Source: Sisyra terminalis (Eukaryota; Arthropoda; Insecta; Neuroptera; Sisyridae). Taken from it: a DNA stretch of 64,000 bases. The stretch lies in the NCBI GenBank assembly GCA_958496175.1, contig OY292279.1:5952001-6016000 (forward strand), given 5' to 3'. The notes below the pieces were generated by a model, which had not been told where the DNA came from, did no database searches, and saw only the letters and a program-made list of their open reading frames with translations. The position numbers and the translations under genes were made by a program. Of this stretch, positions 23,394-36,398 are shown piece after piece (the first letter of the stretch is position 1; the number at the start of each line of letters is the position of its first letter).

Positions 23394-25012
23394 CTGAAAA
23401 TAAATTCATTACACAATCATTAGCCAAGCGATAAACACAATAAATAAGGGAACGTGAGACTATGAATGTGGGGGGATGAAGTATAAAAAGGACGAGTAAG
23501 CACACGGACGGAGGATGGAAATTTTTCTCTATCCCCCCAGCAACATCAGCGTGTTGTTTTCATCCCCGGAAAATAGGAGAAAAAGTAGAAAATTTATAGA
23601 CGGCGTTATTGAATTAATTTAATAAAAGAATGGCGGCAATGGTTGGTATAGTGGTGGCGGAGTTGTTGTTTTATGTTTTTCTTTTTCCATGACTATTGTT
23701 TTTTTTTCATCTCTTCGTTTTCTTTTATTCAACTTTTATTAAATGCAGTATTTTCTTTGTCCTCTTTTTTTTTTTGGTGCACAAGATACGATGGTGGCTA
23801 ATCAATAATAATATGTGTCGATGGATGTAAACTTTATTCTCTGGAGAAAAGCGCTTTTGATTCTGAAAGACGATTTTCGTATCGTTTATGTAAATAAATA
23901 TGGATATTGAAACTTTGCAATGATAAAAGGAAATACAGAGCACTTCAATTTTAGAATGGAATAATGCACAATTTTCAATGATAAAAGTTTTAGTTTTTTA
24001 TGATTAAAATATATCTGCAACAATGATTTCATATTTTTATTTTTGCATAAATTCCTTTCATCACATCCTAGTCTGTTTGGTTCTTTAAGTTTTATTCATT
24101 TAAAATTTTTAAATTCGATCGATTCATTGTAAAATAGAATCCCTTTTTTCAGAAAACTTTGATGATCAAACCTTAACGCAGTAAAGTAAGGATCTTAAAG
24201 CCAATTTTTGTAATTTTCTAAAGTTTATTCTGCCTTTTTGCTTTATAAAATCAACTAGTATTCGCAACTAAAGGTATTATCTCAATAAAATGTTTAATAT
24301 GGGATAATATAGAGTTAATCCACAATCTAAATTTTAAATTTGATAATCAAAGTGTTGTTAAAATAAAAAAGTGACCTAAAATTATATTAAGAAATAAAAT
24401 ATAAGTGTTTTTTTTATATCATTTTAATAACAACATTTTTAATAACGTCATTTCACTAAATTAGTATGAAATTTTAATACTTATGTAGTACTTATACCAA
24501 ATAGGCGATTTTAAATTTTGGTTCGTTTTTCAACAATCAAACTTTTAAAAATCTACTTTTTTATGAACCAATGGTTGTGATCTAGAGTAATTATACATTC
24601 GACTGAAATGCATTAAGGTAGCAATTTTTTGCCATATAGTTCACTGTCAATTCAAATAAAAAATCTTCGATACTAACTTTTTTTCGGTATTTAGAACAAT
24701 TTGAAAACCAATTATTATTATAGAAAATATATAAAATATTCGAATTTACTTCCACGCTTTCCCCCTATTTCCAACAATTTTGTATGTACAACGTCCAAAT
24801 GTGTGAAATCGAATAGCTTTATATCGTTGAATGAAAATTTTCATTCTGAAAATTCGAAATACGTATTCACAAATAAATACATTAGTGAGTGAGTACCCCT
24901 ACCAAAGTTTTGAATGCGTTAGTGGGGATAACAGAGATGGATAGCCAATTTGTATATATGACGTTTGAATTTTCCAACTTCTAAGAGTACAATTTTTAAG
25001 TCCGTAGGCTAA

Positions 25013-25883
25013 GGGGGTATTCTGGTCTAGATATTTAAAAAAAACGATTTTTTTTGCATATTTTGAAAGTTAAGACATTCGAAAATATGATCCTAGAACG
25101 ATTTTTCTAATTTTGAATTATTTTTGGAGATACAGCCAATTTAGGTACAAACGAAACTAGAATTGACCGCTCTGAACTACGAGCTTCTGCTTCAAAAGCA
25201 GGTAGAACAGCTCTATTAGCTGGAAGAACTTCACAAGACCTGAATTATGAGGAGGAGGAAGGCTCAATGTATGGATCTGGGAAGCCGATTGATGCAAAAA
25301 GAGTATTACATATTATTTTCAGAGTTATTCCATTAGAATTGATTCCTAAACTTTAAACGCGCTTTTCTCGAAACTATTTTTTTGAGGTGGTTGACATGAT
25401 ATTTCAAGTTCTACTGAACCGATTTTTTCAAAATTTGGTATATATCTTGTTTATACAACTCTCCATCGCGTCTGCCTTGAATTTAAAAAAAAAATGATTA
25501 TAAATATTTTTTAAAAATTCGGAAAGATCGAAAAAATCGGTTTTTTTTTCAAGTCGACGCCATTTAGTTATTTTTTTTTTTTGAAAATGGTCAACCCGGT
25601 ACCGACATCTTTATTAATGAAAAATTTGTTAGATTTTTTTGTTTTAGATCTCTACAAGGGTTGAAATCATGTCAACCAGGACGCCCGTTTTTTTTTTGAG
25701 GCCCCCACTCCACCGACCTGTATCTCGGCGAATTTTGGTTTTTTTATTCCAGTTATTTTTTTTTATATTCTCAAAATGTCAGTAAAAAAGATTAAAAAAA
25801 ATGATGGTAAAAATGTTTTTCATTTTTCTTAATCTTACTTGAAAAAATGCCTACAATTAAGGTTTCTAGACCAGAATACCCCC
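25013..25883. mobile_element. TTAA-type MITE, family 2, copy 1
   Basis: An 871-bp element with ends GGGGGTATTCTGGTCTAGA and, in inverse, GGGGGTATTCTGGTCTAGA. The left flank is CTAA and the right flank TTAA, consistent with a TTAA duplication with one mutation. The interior has TTTAAACGCGCTTTTCTCGA, also present in copy 2 at 30567-31339. It carries an extra coding-like segment at 25111-25353. Confidence 0.9.
25111..25353 (+). pseudogene. Coding-like segment inside a TTAA MITE
   Basis: 81 codons are open between TAA at 25108 and TAA at 25354. The composition is unlike the flanking AT-rich DNA: TNETRIDRSELRASASKAGR, then TALLAGRTSQDLNYEEEEGS and MYGSGKPIDAKRVLHII. It has no early ATG. The corresponding position of copy 2 lacks it. 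It could be the leftover C-terminal part of an autonomous transposase or a captured host exon; I do not recognise it. Confidence 0.4.
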
Positions 25884-26929
25884 TTAAGCCTTTTTCAAAT
25901 AGTCTCCAATAGCTTATACAAATTTCTTGGCTTATTTGAGAATCTCTATTTAAATTTTTTTGTTAGACCCAAGTGTCTCGAAACTTTGCCAAATTATATA
26001 ACAAAATTTGCCATGGTTCTCTCTTTTGCCTAATGAAATTCAAACAAGAAACTTTCAAAACCATTTTCTCAAGCTTCAAAGTCTCAGATTTCCTCGCCTG
26101 TTTTCAGGAATCATGTACATACTAGTTGGTATATTTATACGTTGCCTATACAGGATACGAATAATTCAAATATCGTTGTGTAGGTTCAGAATTGGCATCC
26201 ATTGCTTTCGTTGTTAATTACATATAAAATTAGCGCCTGGAATACGTGCGCCGTTCTTATTCGTAAAATGTTGATCACGACGAACATCATTCAATCTAAA
26301 ATGATAATAAAATTAACATCCAAATGAAAGGATCACGAGCAGTTGTAATGGTTATAATGAAAATAATAATATTAATGATATTCCCTCCCGGCTTAAAACC
26401 ATTACACCGGTTACCGAATGAGAGTTATCCGATAGTGGAATGAGAAAGTGCCGGAGAAGGCATTAAAACTTGGCTAAATTACATTCTTAGATGGAGAATG
26501 TATTTTAATTAAGTACATTATTTTAATTTAATCATTTACTCGAAGAAGCTAATAAATATTTTATTACCTTTAATTCGCATGAATTAGATTTCCGTCAATA
26601 TAATATCAATCAAGATATAATCCCGAAAAGGGTAGCAGAGTATATTAATCATTATGTATTTCCTAACATTCACATTTAAAATTAATTTTTAGCACCCAAA
26701 ATAGATCAAATAAGTTCCAAAAATAAAAAAGCTCCCCCATAAAGCGACTTTGAAGATTCTCCACTTATTAATACCAAAATGAGACTCAAAAATTGGCCCA
26801 AATCACTAAGGAACGCCATAGTAATAATGATTCAAACGCAAGAAATGAATTCAAATCTTGTATCATCTTATATCTTTAATAGATATCCCTAACCATTAGT
26901 TTGGATTCTAAAAAAAAACCATTCTAGAA

Positions 26930-27960
26930 CTTAGCAATGTCATAGGAAGGTCAATTCAATAAATATAGCCATGGAACATAAAAAATATTGCCCATCGGAC
27001 ATCTTAGACATTAGTCAAGGGTTTGTTTGACAAAGTATGGCAGATGGTTTGTAATATAAAATGAGGAAAAGCGTAGCCATGTCTACGAACTACTGAAATC
27101 CTATAAGAAAAATCGAGAATTTAGAATTGGAATCAAAGAGGAAACATCAAAATAATAGCAAATATGAACAGGCATCCTTCAAGAAAATGTACTAAACTCT
27201 AATCCAGGTGTGGCCAAACATTTAGCTTTTAGGGGCTACTTTTTTCATAAAATATAGTCTGCGGTCGACTGGGCAAATATGGGCAAATAATTTTAAAATT
27301 TTAGAAGATAATTAAAGAAGTCATTATATCGCCGATTTAAATTGCAAAATTTCACTTTTGGTAAAAAATTACATTTTCCCACTATTAGAACGAGAAAAAC
27401 ACCTTACATTGGCTATTTTTACATTGGCAAACATTTATTTAAGTTAGAACAAATTGTTCAACTTTGGCTTCGCGGGCTACTTTTAAAGCCTTTGCGGTCG
27501 ACCAGTCGACCGCGGTCGACTTGTTGGCCATCCCTGCTCTAATCTATATCTTTTGTATAACACCAATTTGTCAACAACTGCTGATACCAAAACAAGAACC
27601 TTGGAAATTTCATAGTAATAACGGCTAGAGGTATGAATCCCAGAATCGCAGTGGCCAATCGACAACACCATCTCAACTTAAGAGAAACCAGGAAGACAAA
27701 GTGGAAGATTAAATTAAGTAAAACAAATACTCTTCTTGTTAACTTCCCTAGAAGAAGAGGAAACTGTCCAACAATTTAATTAAAAGGCAATGCTATTCTA
27801 AAATTATAGTAAAAGAAATAACTTGGACTTTTCCTTGATCAAAGATTAACCTAGAGAATCCACTTAGCAAAGAAAAGATCCCAAAACATAGAAAAATTTG
27901 AACGATGATATTGGTAAATCGGTAGAGGCTCAAAATTGATTTACAATGATCATTTTGGTG
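26930..27960 (+). pseudogene. Dead Jockey-type reverse transcriptase fragment
   Basis: Frame-shifted translation follows the Jockey reverse transcriptase also seen at 61318-62252. DILDISQGFV with MADGL and YKM corresponds to the LDVAQAF...YKIKK region. GILQENVLNSNLYLLY corresponds to the GVPQGSVLGPLLYSLY motif. The part after the MITE keeps AVANRQHHLNL-like and KWKIK-like pieces and an FLDQRLT-like segment. Many stops and frameshifts are present, and a hAT MITE interrupts it at 27205-27536. Homology is by motif reading, not alignment. Confidence 0.65.
27205..27536. mobile_element. hAT-type MITE inserted in a dead LINE
   Basis: A 332-bp element from CAGGTGTGGCCAAACATTTA to GTTGGCCATCCCTG, with the same 8-bp target CTCTAATC at 27197-27204 and 27537-27544. 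GCGGTCGAC-rich blocks lie near both ends. Removing it restores the continuous LINE-derived text around ACTCTAATCTATATC. Confidence 0.9.
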
Positions 27961-28559
27961 ATTTACTTCCTACGGAACTTTTTATATATTTTGAATTCCG
28001 AAGCGCAATTTTGTAAAGTATCTTTTCTGCAAATCTTTGATGTTGAATCCTTGGATAGGGATTTTTGGTCTAAAGTTCTGCCCATTCTTCTTACTTTAAC
28101 TCCTTTAACTTTTGTATTTCTTGTATCAATTCATAGACTTAAACAATTTACAAAGAGTAACCAAAATAAAATATATTGGTAATATAGAACAGATTCAAGG
28201 TGTTCTATTATGAGTGCCATCTCTTCGTCATTTAATTCAATAGCTGATTAAAAAGATGGAAAAGTTTTTAAAATTCATGATTTAATATTAATTAAGTTTT
28301 TTATACCCTTTATGGTTACTTCTTTAGGATGTCTTTAGGATCTTAGCTTCAATTCTCCGTTGTTATGTCGTTTTTACGTTAGATTTTCAGAGCTTTTAAT
28401 AGAATAACTCTTCTTATTTAGCTCAGTATTGGGTGATCTATATAGCACTTGGAGTTCCTCAAAATTTCCTTGTATTTTTAGTGAAAATGGTACAATAATT
28501 CTTTTTATAACGTTGAGTTTTCCAGAATCGGATTTATAAACCCTTAACATTGCAGCTTT

Positions 28560-29030
28560 ATTTCAGTTCCAGGTCTTAGCATCCCCAGTTCTTCATATTT
28601 TCATTCATTTAAAGCACCGCAATTTTATAGAACACCAGAAGCTATTTCATCCTCTATCTAACAAAATCTCCATTTTGGATCGTCCATATGTAATTTCATT
28701 ATATTTAGGAGCTTTCTAATTCCTAAGTGGCCGATTATTATGCCAATTATCACTTTAATCTGCTTTCTTGTAAGATCAAGTATTTCAATAGTTTTTGTGT
28801 TGGTTTTTCCATCATCCTTATTCGATGATATTCTTCCATGTTTTGCAATGAATTTTATAAACTTTTTCTTTGATCGTTAGTTTCTCTGCCGATCTTGTGA
28901 CATCAAGTATAGGTTGTAGGCTTATGAATATTGTTTGAGATCTTTGCCGGATAAAGGCGTAAGCCCTTTGATTGCCTTGAGTACCCTAGTGGCCTGGTAC
29001 TCATTTTAAATGGACCTTGTTTCCTTGTTT
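28560..29030 (-). pseudogene. LINE RNase H / C-terminal remnant
   Basis: On the minus strand the text VHLK, stop, VPGH, stop, GTQGNQRAYAFIRQ matches the RNase H block W-x-P-G-H-x-G-I-x-G-N-E-x-A-D of non-LTR retrotransposon polyproteins. It is followed by LQPILDVTRSAEKLTIK and by pieces resembling the LTRKQIKVIIG...HLGIRKLLN...CRFC region that follows RNase H. Many stops are present. Its orientation is opposite to the neighbouring RT fragment, so this is a separate insertion. Clade (Jockey/I/R1-like) not resolved. Confidence 0.6.
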
Positions 29031-29251
29031 TCGACAATGAAGTTTGTGAGGAAAAACACATTTAGTTAAAGAATTGAAATTTATGAAATGGAACACTTAG
29101 TGCTGGAACAAAATTGGGAAATATAGAAAACTAATTTTCAAAATGGATGGTTTTTCTTCCCAAACTGTGGGAAATTTACTTGGAAAATTTGAAAAAAAAA
29201 CGTGGTTTCAATTCAATTTGTAATTTCCAAAGACAATTGATGCCTTGAAGC

Positions 29252-29660
29252 CAGTGGCGTAGCTACCAAGGAGCTAGGCGGGGCAGTGCCCCGGGGCCCT
29301 CGAATCTTTACCAAAAATCTCGATCGAACTGAACTTTTGGAAATTCAGTTGGAAGTTCACCAACTATTTAAGGAAATAATGAGCAAATATAGAGTGCTAG
29401 AATGCGATCTAACGTATGTATTTACAGCAATAATATTATTCTTTACAATTCCTGTCACTTCTGCAGCAGCAAAAAGATCATTTAGCAAATTAAAAATAAT
29501 AACAAATTATTTAAGAAATAATATGGGCCAAACTCAACTCCGATATTTATCGCTAATAGCTATTGAAAATAAAACCGCATCAAGCCTGGATTTAAACGAA
29601 GTTATTGATACTTTTGCGAAAACTAAAGCTAGGAAAAAATTGTAAAAATAATTGTTATTT
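29252..29660 (+). mobile_element. hAT element, left end fused to transposase tail
   Basis: It begins CAGTGGCGTAGCTACCAAGG with a GCAGTGCCCCGGGGCCC palindrome, a typical hAT terminus, and passes almost directly into the C-terminal transposase segment at 29286-29645. So the internal part of the element is deleted. A second copy of the same terminus is at 32531. The right end was not identified with certainty. Confidence 0.7.
29286..29645 (+). pseudogene. hAT transposase C-terminal (dimerisation) domain
   Basis: A 119-codon open frame. The central block TIPVTSAAAKRSFSKLKI, followed by ITNYLRNNMGQTQLRYLSLI and AIENKT, is the hAT C-terminal dimerisation signature (P-x-T-S-A-x-x-E-R-x-F-S ... LR-x-x-M-x-x-x-R-L-x-x-L). 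The ATG is only the first in frame; the first dozen codons come from the element's terminus, so the start is not natural. The N-terminal BED finger and catalytic DDE part are missing. The frame has no stop until KARKKL, so the insertion may be fairly young or the fragment may be retained by chance. Confidence 0.85.
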
Positions 29661-30566
29661 AGTCAGTTGGTAGGGCCGACCTTTATATAATAAACACTTG
29701 AATCTTTTCTATTTCGTTTTATTAGCCCAATTTACACCAAGTATTAAATGTAATTTATGTTGTTACTGTTTAATATTTTTATTACCTGCCCTGCAGTGTA
29801 CAAAAAAGAGCTTAAGCAGCTTAGCATTTAGAAAATATTTGCATATTTCATATTTGTATTTGATAAAACCTAATAATTTCAATCATCATTGAATACTTCG
29901 AATACTAATTATGAAAAATAATCAAAAACTATCCTTAAAAATAAAAGTTCTATTTTGATTTTTCTTCTAATGAATTCATTTCAAATAAACAAAAACAAAA
30001 CCAAATAATTCAATGTGAAATAATATAAAATTTATTGGCTCTACAAAACCTCGCAAAATTTATTATCCAACTAATTAACCTTTTTCCTAGTAGTTTGAAA
30101 TGAAAAGCGAACATTTGTAAATGTTCATTTGAAAATAGTTCTCAAACGTTGTTGGCATTCTTTGAGTTTAATAGCACCTAAAAATTCCCATCAGAAATTT
30201 ATTTCATGTTGGAATCTCAATGAAAATATTTTGACGATATTTAACTTTAATTGTAAATGTTTTAATTGCTCCAACTATTTACCTAACTATTTAGCGTTAT
30301 TTTGATAAAATATAAAGTACAATATTACGTCTTGTAAATTTAATGTTCATTTCGCTGTTTAAAATTATTATTATTATTTTAGTATATATCGCTCGTAAAA
30401 TGAAACAGAAAATTAATGATTTTAAACGAAATTGTCTAAAGTAAAACTTTTTTTTTTCCTATTTTTCTTTTTTCATTTAGAATATTATTAAAGTCTATTT
30501 CAATTTTGTTGAAAAAATCAACTAAAATCCACTGACGTACAAGACAGTACAGAGGTGATTCCTTAA

Positions 30567-31339
30567 GGGGGTATTCTACTCTAGAAATTTGAAAAAATCA
30601 AAAAATTTTTTTTTCATAATCCGATAGTTTAGATATTCAAAAATATCCTCCTAAAAGAATTTCTCAAAATTCAAATTATTTCCGAAGTCATAGCGGTTTT
30701 GTATGAAGCTGGGATGCCTGATTAAGAGAATGTAAGTAATACATACTATTCTATCAATTACGCTGCCTGAAACTTAACGTAAAACTTTAAACGCGTTTTT
30801 CTCGAAACTAGTTTTTTCGATGCAGTGTCCACAATATCTCTAGTTCTAATCAACCGATTTACTTGAAATTTGGCATGAATATTCTTTCAATACCTTTTTA
30901 TCGTATGAAGCGACAAAAAATGAAAATTTGAAATTTGTAATATTTTTAACAAATTTTATAAAGTCAAAAAATTGGTGAAAAAAACGACCTTTATTTTCAG
31001 TAGCCGCCATTTTATGAAAAAAAAATTTTTTTTTCAGGTTTGCCGCTTCTTACGATAACGACATTCGTACTAATTAAAAATTCACCATTGTTTTATTTTT
31101 CAGATGACCATAAGGGTAGAAATTATGGATACGAGGACACGGCCTTTTTTTCCCCCCTCTACTTCAAAGACACATAACTCGAAGGGTTTTTTTTTTTTTT
31201 TTTTGAAATTTATTTTGTGTAATCTTTAAATATAAATAAACAAATGATAAAAAAATGGACTGTAAAAATATCAATTGCTTTTTTTTTATCAATCGCCAAA
31301 AAACGCTCGAAATTCGGACCTCTAGAGTAGAATACCCCC
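30567..31339. mobile_element. TTAA-type MITE, family 2, copy 2
   Basis: A 773-bp element with perfect 19-bp terminal inverted repeats GGGGGTATTCTACTCTAGA, flanked by TTAA at 30563-30566 and 31340-31343. The interior shares TTTAAACGCGTTTTTCTCGA and the AACCGATTT block with copy 1 at 25013-25883 but lacks its coding-like segment. Confidence 0.93.
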
Positions 31340-32530
31340 TTAAAGAACCGATTGTTCAAAAAGTATTAATAGAAAAGATTGGATTATTTTAATATAATAA
31401 TTAATCAATACAATAATGCGTTGCATTTTAATCCAACAAAATTTGGTCGAACTTTCCAAACAAGTGGCAGATAGTTTCTCAAATATTGTAATTAGTAATT
31501 AAAAAAAAATAATTCCTTAGAACCCAAAGGAAAAATGTTTCCTACCCTTAACTAATTAAGCAAATATAAGACCAAATTATTATATTTTTGAGCCATTTAA
31601 TTCTATAACAAACTTTTCTCATCCCATCAAAAAATTCAAACTAGAAAACAATCTTTATTGATGCCTAAATGAAGACGTATATTTTTTTTACCATCATATG
31701 CAATTTAATGATTCTAAAATTATAGTTACTCAAGAAAATTTTCGACAAGTTTAGATATGGCTGGTGAATTTAACGAGATAGGAATGACAGACATGTTCGT
31801 CATATAACCGCAGCCCCGAAACTATAGATCGACCGGAATTCGACTGGGGATGATTTCGTCAGTGGGAGGCGGATCAAGTTTAAAATGATTTGCATGTGAA
31901 GCATTTACCGAAGGTGAAATTTTAGAGAATATGGTACACGTGACGCTTAATTACGTGAAAATAAAAGCCTGACAAGACAAACGACACCTTATGAACGGCG
32001 TCGTAAAGTTTTAATTATGTACTTCTTTTTTTCTCGTGAAATTTTGACACAAAATTATTATTAATATTTTTTTTCTTTATTATTAAATGTCAATCAAATT
32101 TGCCATTTTCCATTCGAGAGCAAAATTTCACATTGTTGAATGTAATTTGTCAGCGTTGCTCTTATGTTACGTTGTGGAAAACGTAATAAATTGATTCTGC
32201 TCGGCAAGAATCAAACGCCATGATTGATTTGTATGAAAATGTAAATTAAATTATTTGAGATTTTTCATCATCATTTGCATTTTGACTTCATGAAGTCGAT
32301 GTGTTTTGGATTCACGAGAAATATAAATGATATATTTTTATACTGGCTGGGATTTTTAAAATTTGGAATTTCATTAGGCTAAAAATTAAAGACTTTTATG
32401 AATTTATGAATGAAAAAGATTTTCATGTAAATAACCTGTACGGCTTATTTCTCATTAATCCAATGTTTCAGTACATTTTCGATTGTTAAGTCTTTGTTCC
32501 AACAATAATAACTAAATTTCATGCTTCAAG

Positions 32531-32687
32531 CAGTGGCGTAGCTTGGTAACCAAGGGCCCTGGGACAAATTAAAATCGAAATGATCAATGAATGAGCAATC
32601 GAAATACGTATCTGAGTAATACGTCACAAATATTTTTGTTTGAACTTCTGCTCAAATTTATGTTTATGGTTTGATTTTAATATATTA
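32531..32687 (+). mobile_element. hAT terminus joined to a Penelope-like (P2) fragment
   Basis: 32531-32570 repeats the hAT end CAGTGGCGTAGCTTGGTAAC with CAAGGGCCCTGGG. It is followed by GAGCAATCGAAATACGTATC and TACGTCACAAATATTTTTGT, which match the block at 58540-58650. The upstream CTGAGGA part of the P2 block is absent. A composite of two broken repeats. Confidence 0.6.
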
Positions 32688-33110
32688 CTAGCTGATCCCC
32701 GCGACTTCGTCTGCGTAACGTAGGTGTAGATTATATTTTCTTTTTAAATTTGTTTGCTATTTGTAGTAGCATATGAAAATTATTATTTTTCTTCTTTCTT
32801 TTACGAAAAACATAATCATATTTAAAAACACTATTTTGTCAATTTTAAAAAGACACATTTAATAAACTGTTACTTAGAATAAAATGGTTGTATATAATGA
32901 TCAATTAATTTTCAAAAAATATTTATAATTATCTAAAAAGAGTATCTATTCCGTATACCTACGGTGGGTATACCTACCATGAACCAATTAATCCGTAAAT
33001 CAATCACTATCTATACATAAATAAGAACTATCGTTAAGTTCAATAAAGTCAGTCATAATTATGACTTAAAACAGTCAAAAGTTATCAAAACACTCGCCTA
33101 CATTTTTCGA
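32688..33110 (+). mobile_element. RTE-like / SINE-like tail fragment, copy 1
   Basis: It starts CTAGCTGATCCCCGCGACTT then CGTCTGCGTAACGTAGGTG. The CCCGCGACTTCGTCTGCG head is widespread in insect short and RTE-type retrotransposon copies. It matches copy 2 at 36399-37338 through CAATTAATTTTCAAAAAATA and AATCAATCA-CTATACATAA, but diverges after about 33060. The right boundary is uncertain and no ORF is present. Confidence 0.6.
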
Positions 33111-34084
33111 ATATTAGTAGAAATCCCATTTCATTGTCTCAACTTTTACACTACTGAAATGTACAAAATTACGGCGAAATTAAAATTTGTTCAAATGCAC
33201 GAAACCCAGTTCCTCCATAATCAAGTATCACCATTGTGTATCTATGCACTTATTATTAAAATATCTGAATTTCAACTATATAATTAAACCATTTTCTTTC
33301 AGTTCGCCGAATTTCTCGCTATTCGATATTTGCTCATTAATGTATTTATTTGTGATAACGTATTTCGGATTTTCAGGTTTACAATATGTGAAAGCCAAAA
33401 AACGTAATGCTCACTTATGAACTCAAACTTTTTTAGATATATATATATATATTAGAGTTTAATTTTTAAAGCAGATCCTACGTTTTTGTTTCTAATAATA
33501 AATCAACATTGTTTACATGTTACAAAATTTTTTTATTTTAAGCGATAAAAGGTTTCGTCTATAACGAACATACCTTGATAATTAAATTTGAAATTTTGAT
33601 TATTTATTAGACGCTACGCCGTACAAACTTTGCCACCATTTTTCACTCTTTAAGAGGAGGAATTATCAAAAAACCCTTTCTTATTATATATCTGTATCGT
33701 ATAAGAAAAACACTTTCCAAATTTCATCGACACAAATATGCATTTATATTTGAAAATATTATGTAAAACAAAAAAAAATTATTACCTTTATTTTGATTAT
33801 CATGACTAAAAAGCAATTTGGTAACGCACATTTTGACGTTGTACATACAAAATTGTTGGGAATAGATAGAAAGCGTGGAAGGAAATTCGAATATTTTATT
33901 TATTTTCAATAACAATAATTGATTTTCAAATTTTTCTAAATACCGAAGAAAACTTGTTTTCGAAGATTTTATTTTTTTGGTTGATAATGTAATATATGAC
34001 AAAAAATTGCTCCCTTAATGTTAAATAATTGCTCTAAAGGTCACAATCATTTTTATTATTATTATTAAAAATGTTATTATTATT

Positions 34085-34330
34085 AATATTAGATGATAAA
34101 ATTCAGATCTCAGCTTTTATTAAATAAGAAAAGAATGCAGGTTGTTTAAGATCTGTTGGTTGATTTTTATTATTTTTTTAATAAGAATATATGAATTTAA
34201 ATTGAAAATATTATATTTTTTGTGATTCAAAAAGCCTGATGAAGTTACGAAACGTAGCTAATTTGAATATTAAAAAATATTCAATAAAAAACCCCATCTT
34301 AAACCACCTGAATTGTCTTCTTATTATTAT
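34085..34330. mobile_element. Penelope-like P1 fragments, inverted pair
   Basis: 34085-34190 is the inverse of the P1 tail (GATGATAAAATTCAGATCTC matches the complement of the end of 9397-9580). 34191-34330 is a direct P1 copy with AAGCCTGATGAAGTTACGAA. In this copy the second strand of the hammerhead-like stem (GATACGTAAC) is deleted, leaving CTGATGA-AGTTAC-GAAAC. Confidence 0.65.
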
Positions 34331-35302
34331 TATTCTCTTATGTTTGGTCAGGAGTATTTTGATTACAAATAGTAACCCCTACTTTTGAAGTTATTAGAAC
34401 CAAAAGCCCAAAGATTTAAAAATTAAACAGAAAAAATTTGTCGCTTTGATAAGATTATTAATAATTTAGTAGATATAAAAAATTTCCAAGTTATTTTACA
34501 ACCCTTAAAAAATTTAAATGAAGATTTCCTGTTAAATGATTTTGATAGATTTTATTATTCAAGAGACTTTTGCCTCGTCGTTACCGGTAGCTATCAACTC
34601 TGACAATTCTACTTTTCCGTTGAAACTTTATATTATTCGCAATGGAATATTTTATAGGAAATGTGGATAACAGAAACGGAGTCAGTGTAATTACTTATCA
34701 TGTTAACGTTAACGTGAATACCATCCGTAAATATGAATAATTGTGTTGAAACTATGTACGTTTTATTAATAAATAAAAACGTTGATATTGATTAACGTTG
34801 GCAAATAATAAGTAATTTAATATGAATGTTTGTCATTAGTTGTACATTAGTTATAATCAACTTTAATTAAATATTAATTGGATGGGTTTTAAACAAAAGA
34901 ATGATAATATGATAATTTTTTGATGAATCAATACTTTCTCCACGTATTTTCAACTACTTTACATTGAAATAATCCTCATATCTTCACCAAAATATTTACT
35001 GATTATTTCCTTTTAAAAATTTGTAAAGATTTCAATCAAGGACCCTACGACAAATAATCCATGGTATGTAAATAATAAAAAAATACATGAAGATACAGAA
35101 ATACCATCTGTAATGGAGGAAATTCAGAGGTTTAGTAAAAAATATCTAACAAAACTAGACGATCATTCCAACCATAATAAACCGCAATAAACTTATTGGA
35201 CAACAGTGAGATGATAAGAAAGTTACAAAAATGGAATGTAATAGATTTGCCTGATAGATTTTCTAACAAAACAAATATTCCTATTAACTATCTGTTGCCA
35301 AA

Positions 35303-36342
35303 TTTTGATTTTTTTACAGCGATCGCTTCCTGAATTTTTAGTTTAAGATATAAAAAAAATTATCCAATACAATTAAGCTCTTAATTTCTTGATTAAATCG
35401 TGCTTGAATCATGTTACTTTTACCATTTAAATAAAATGGCATTATTTGACTTTAAACTTTCTATTTTTTTCTCAGAAACAAATGAATAAAAAGATTAATA
35501 ATTAAATTTTTCTGACGTAAAATTAAACGCTCTACAAACAAGGTCTCTTATAAATTTTCGATTAAATCACTCAATTAAAAGTTATTCAACTTTTAACTTC
35601 TGCCTATTATAAATCTTGCAATATTTTCAACTTTTTGCTCATTTTTACTTTTTGTAAGTATAAAATCATTGGAAGAGAAGATAAAAATTATTATCATTAG
35701 AGCGCCAGTGAATATTTGTGTTAGTTTTATGGCTTGAATTGAAAATTTAACAAAATAATCATATTTTTACAATTAAAACAGGTGACATAAGATCCGAATT
35801 CGCTATAGTCGTGAAATTAAATTTATCCAGGATAAATTTTTGTACTTTAATCAATATTTTGTACCTACGAAGTGAAATTATATTAATTAATGAGACAATC
35901 GACAAAAGTTCAATTACTATTCGAATTTTTACCATTTCACCTGACTCTATCTATGAGAAATTTCTTAAAACTTGTAGTCAAAATAATTTTTATTGAGCCT
36001 ATAATCGATTAATTTGTCGTTAAAAAGTTAAATGTTGAATAACTTTTAATGGAGTGATTTAATCGAAAATTTATAAGAAACCTTTTTTGTAGAGCGTTAA
36101 ATTTTACGTCAGAATAATTTAATTTGATATCTTTTCATTCATTTGTTTATGAGAAAAAAAAATTAAAATTAAAAAGTCAAATAATCCCATGTTATTTAAA
36201 TGGTAAAAGTAACATGATTCCGGCACGGTTTAATCAAGAAATTAAGAGCTTAATTGTATTGAATAATTTTTTTTATATCTTAAACTAAAAATTCAGGGGG
36301 CAATCGCTGTAAAAAAATCAATTTGGGAAATAACGGACACCC
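35303..36342. mobile_element. Palindromic MITE, GTTATTTCCC family, copy 1
   Basis: The arms run from CAAATTTTGATTTTTTTACA GCGATCGCTTCCTGAATTT to AATCGCTGTAAAAAAATCAA TTTGGGAAATAACGGACACCC. Both arms contain the CGCTCTACAAACAAGGTCTC module (near 35529 and inverted near 36085). The first 15 or so bases of the left terminal repeat are missing; the junction with the Jockey sequence falls in a shared CCAAATT. Confidence 0.85.
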
Positions 36343-36398
36343 TATTTTATATTAATGGTTCACATTGTTTTTAGCATTGATATCGTTACTATAGACTA

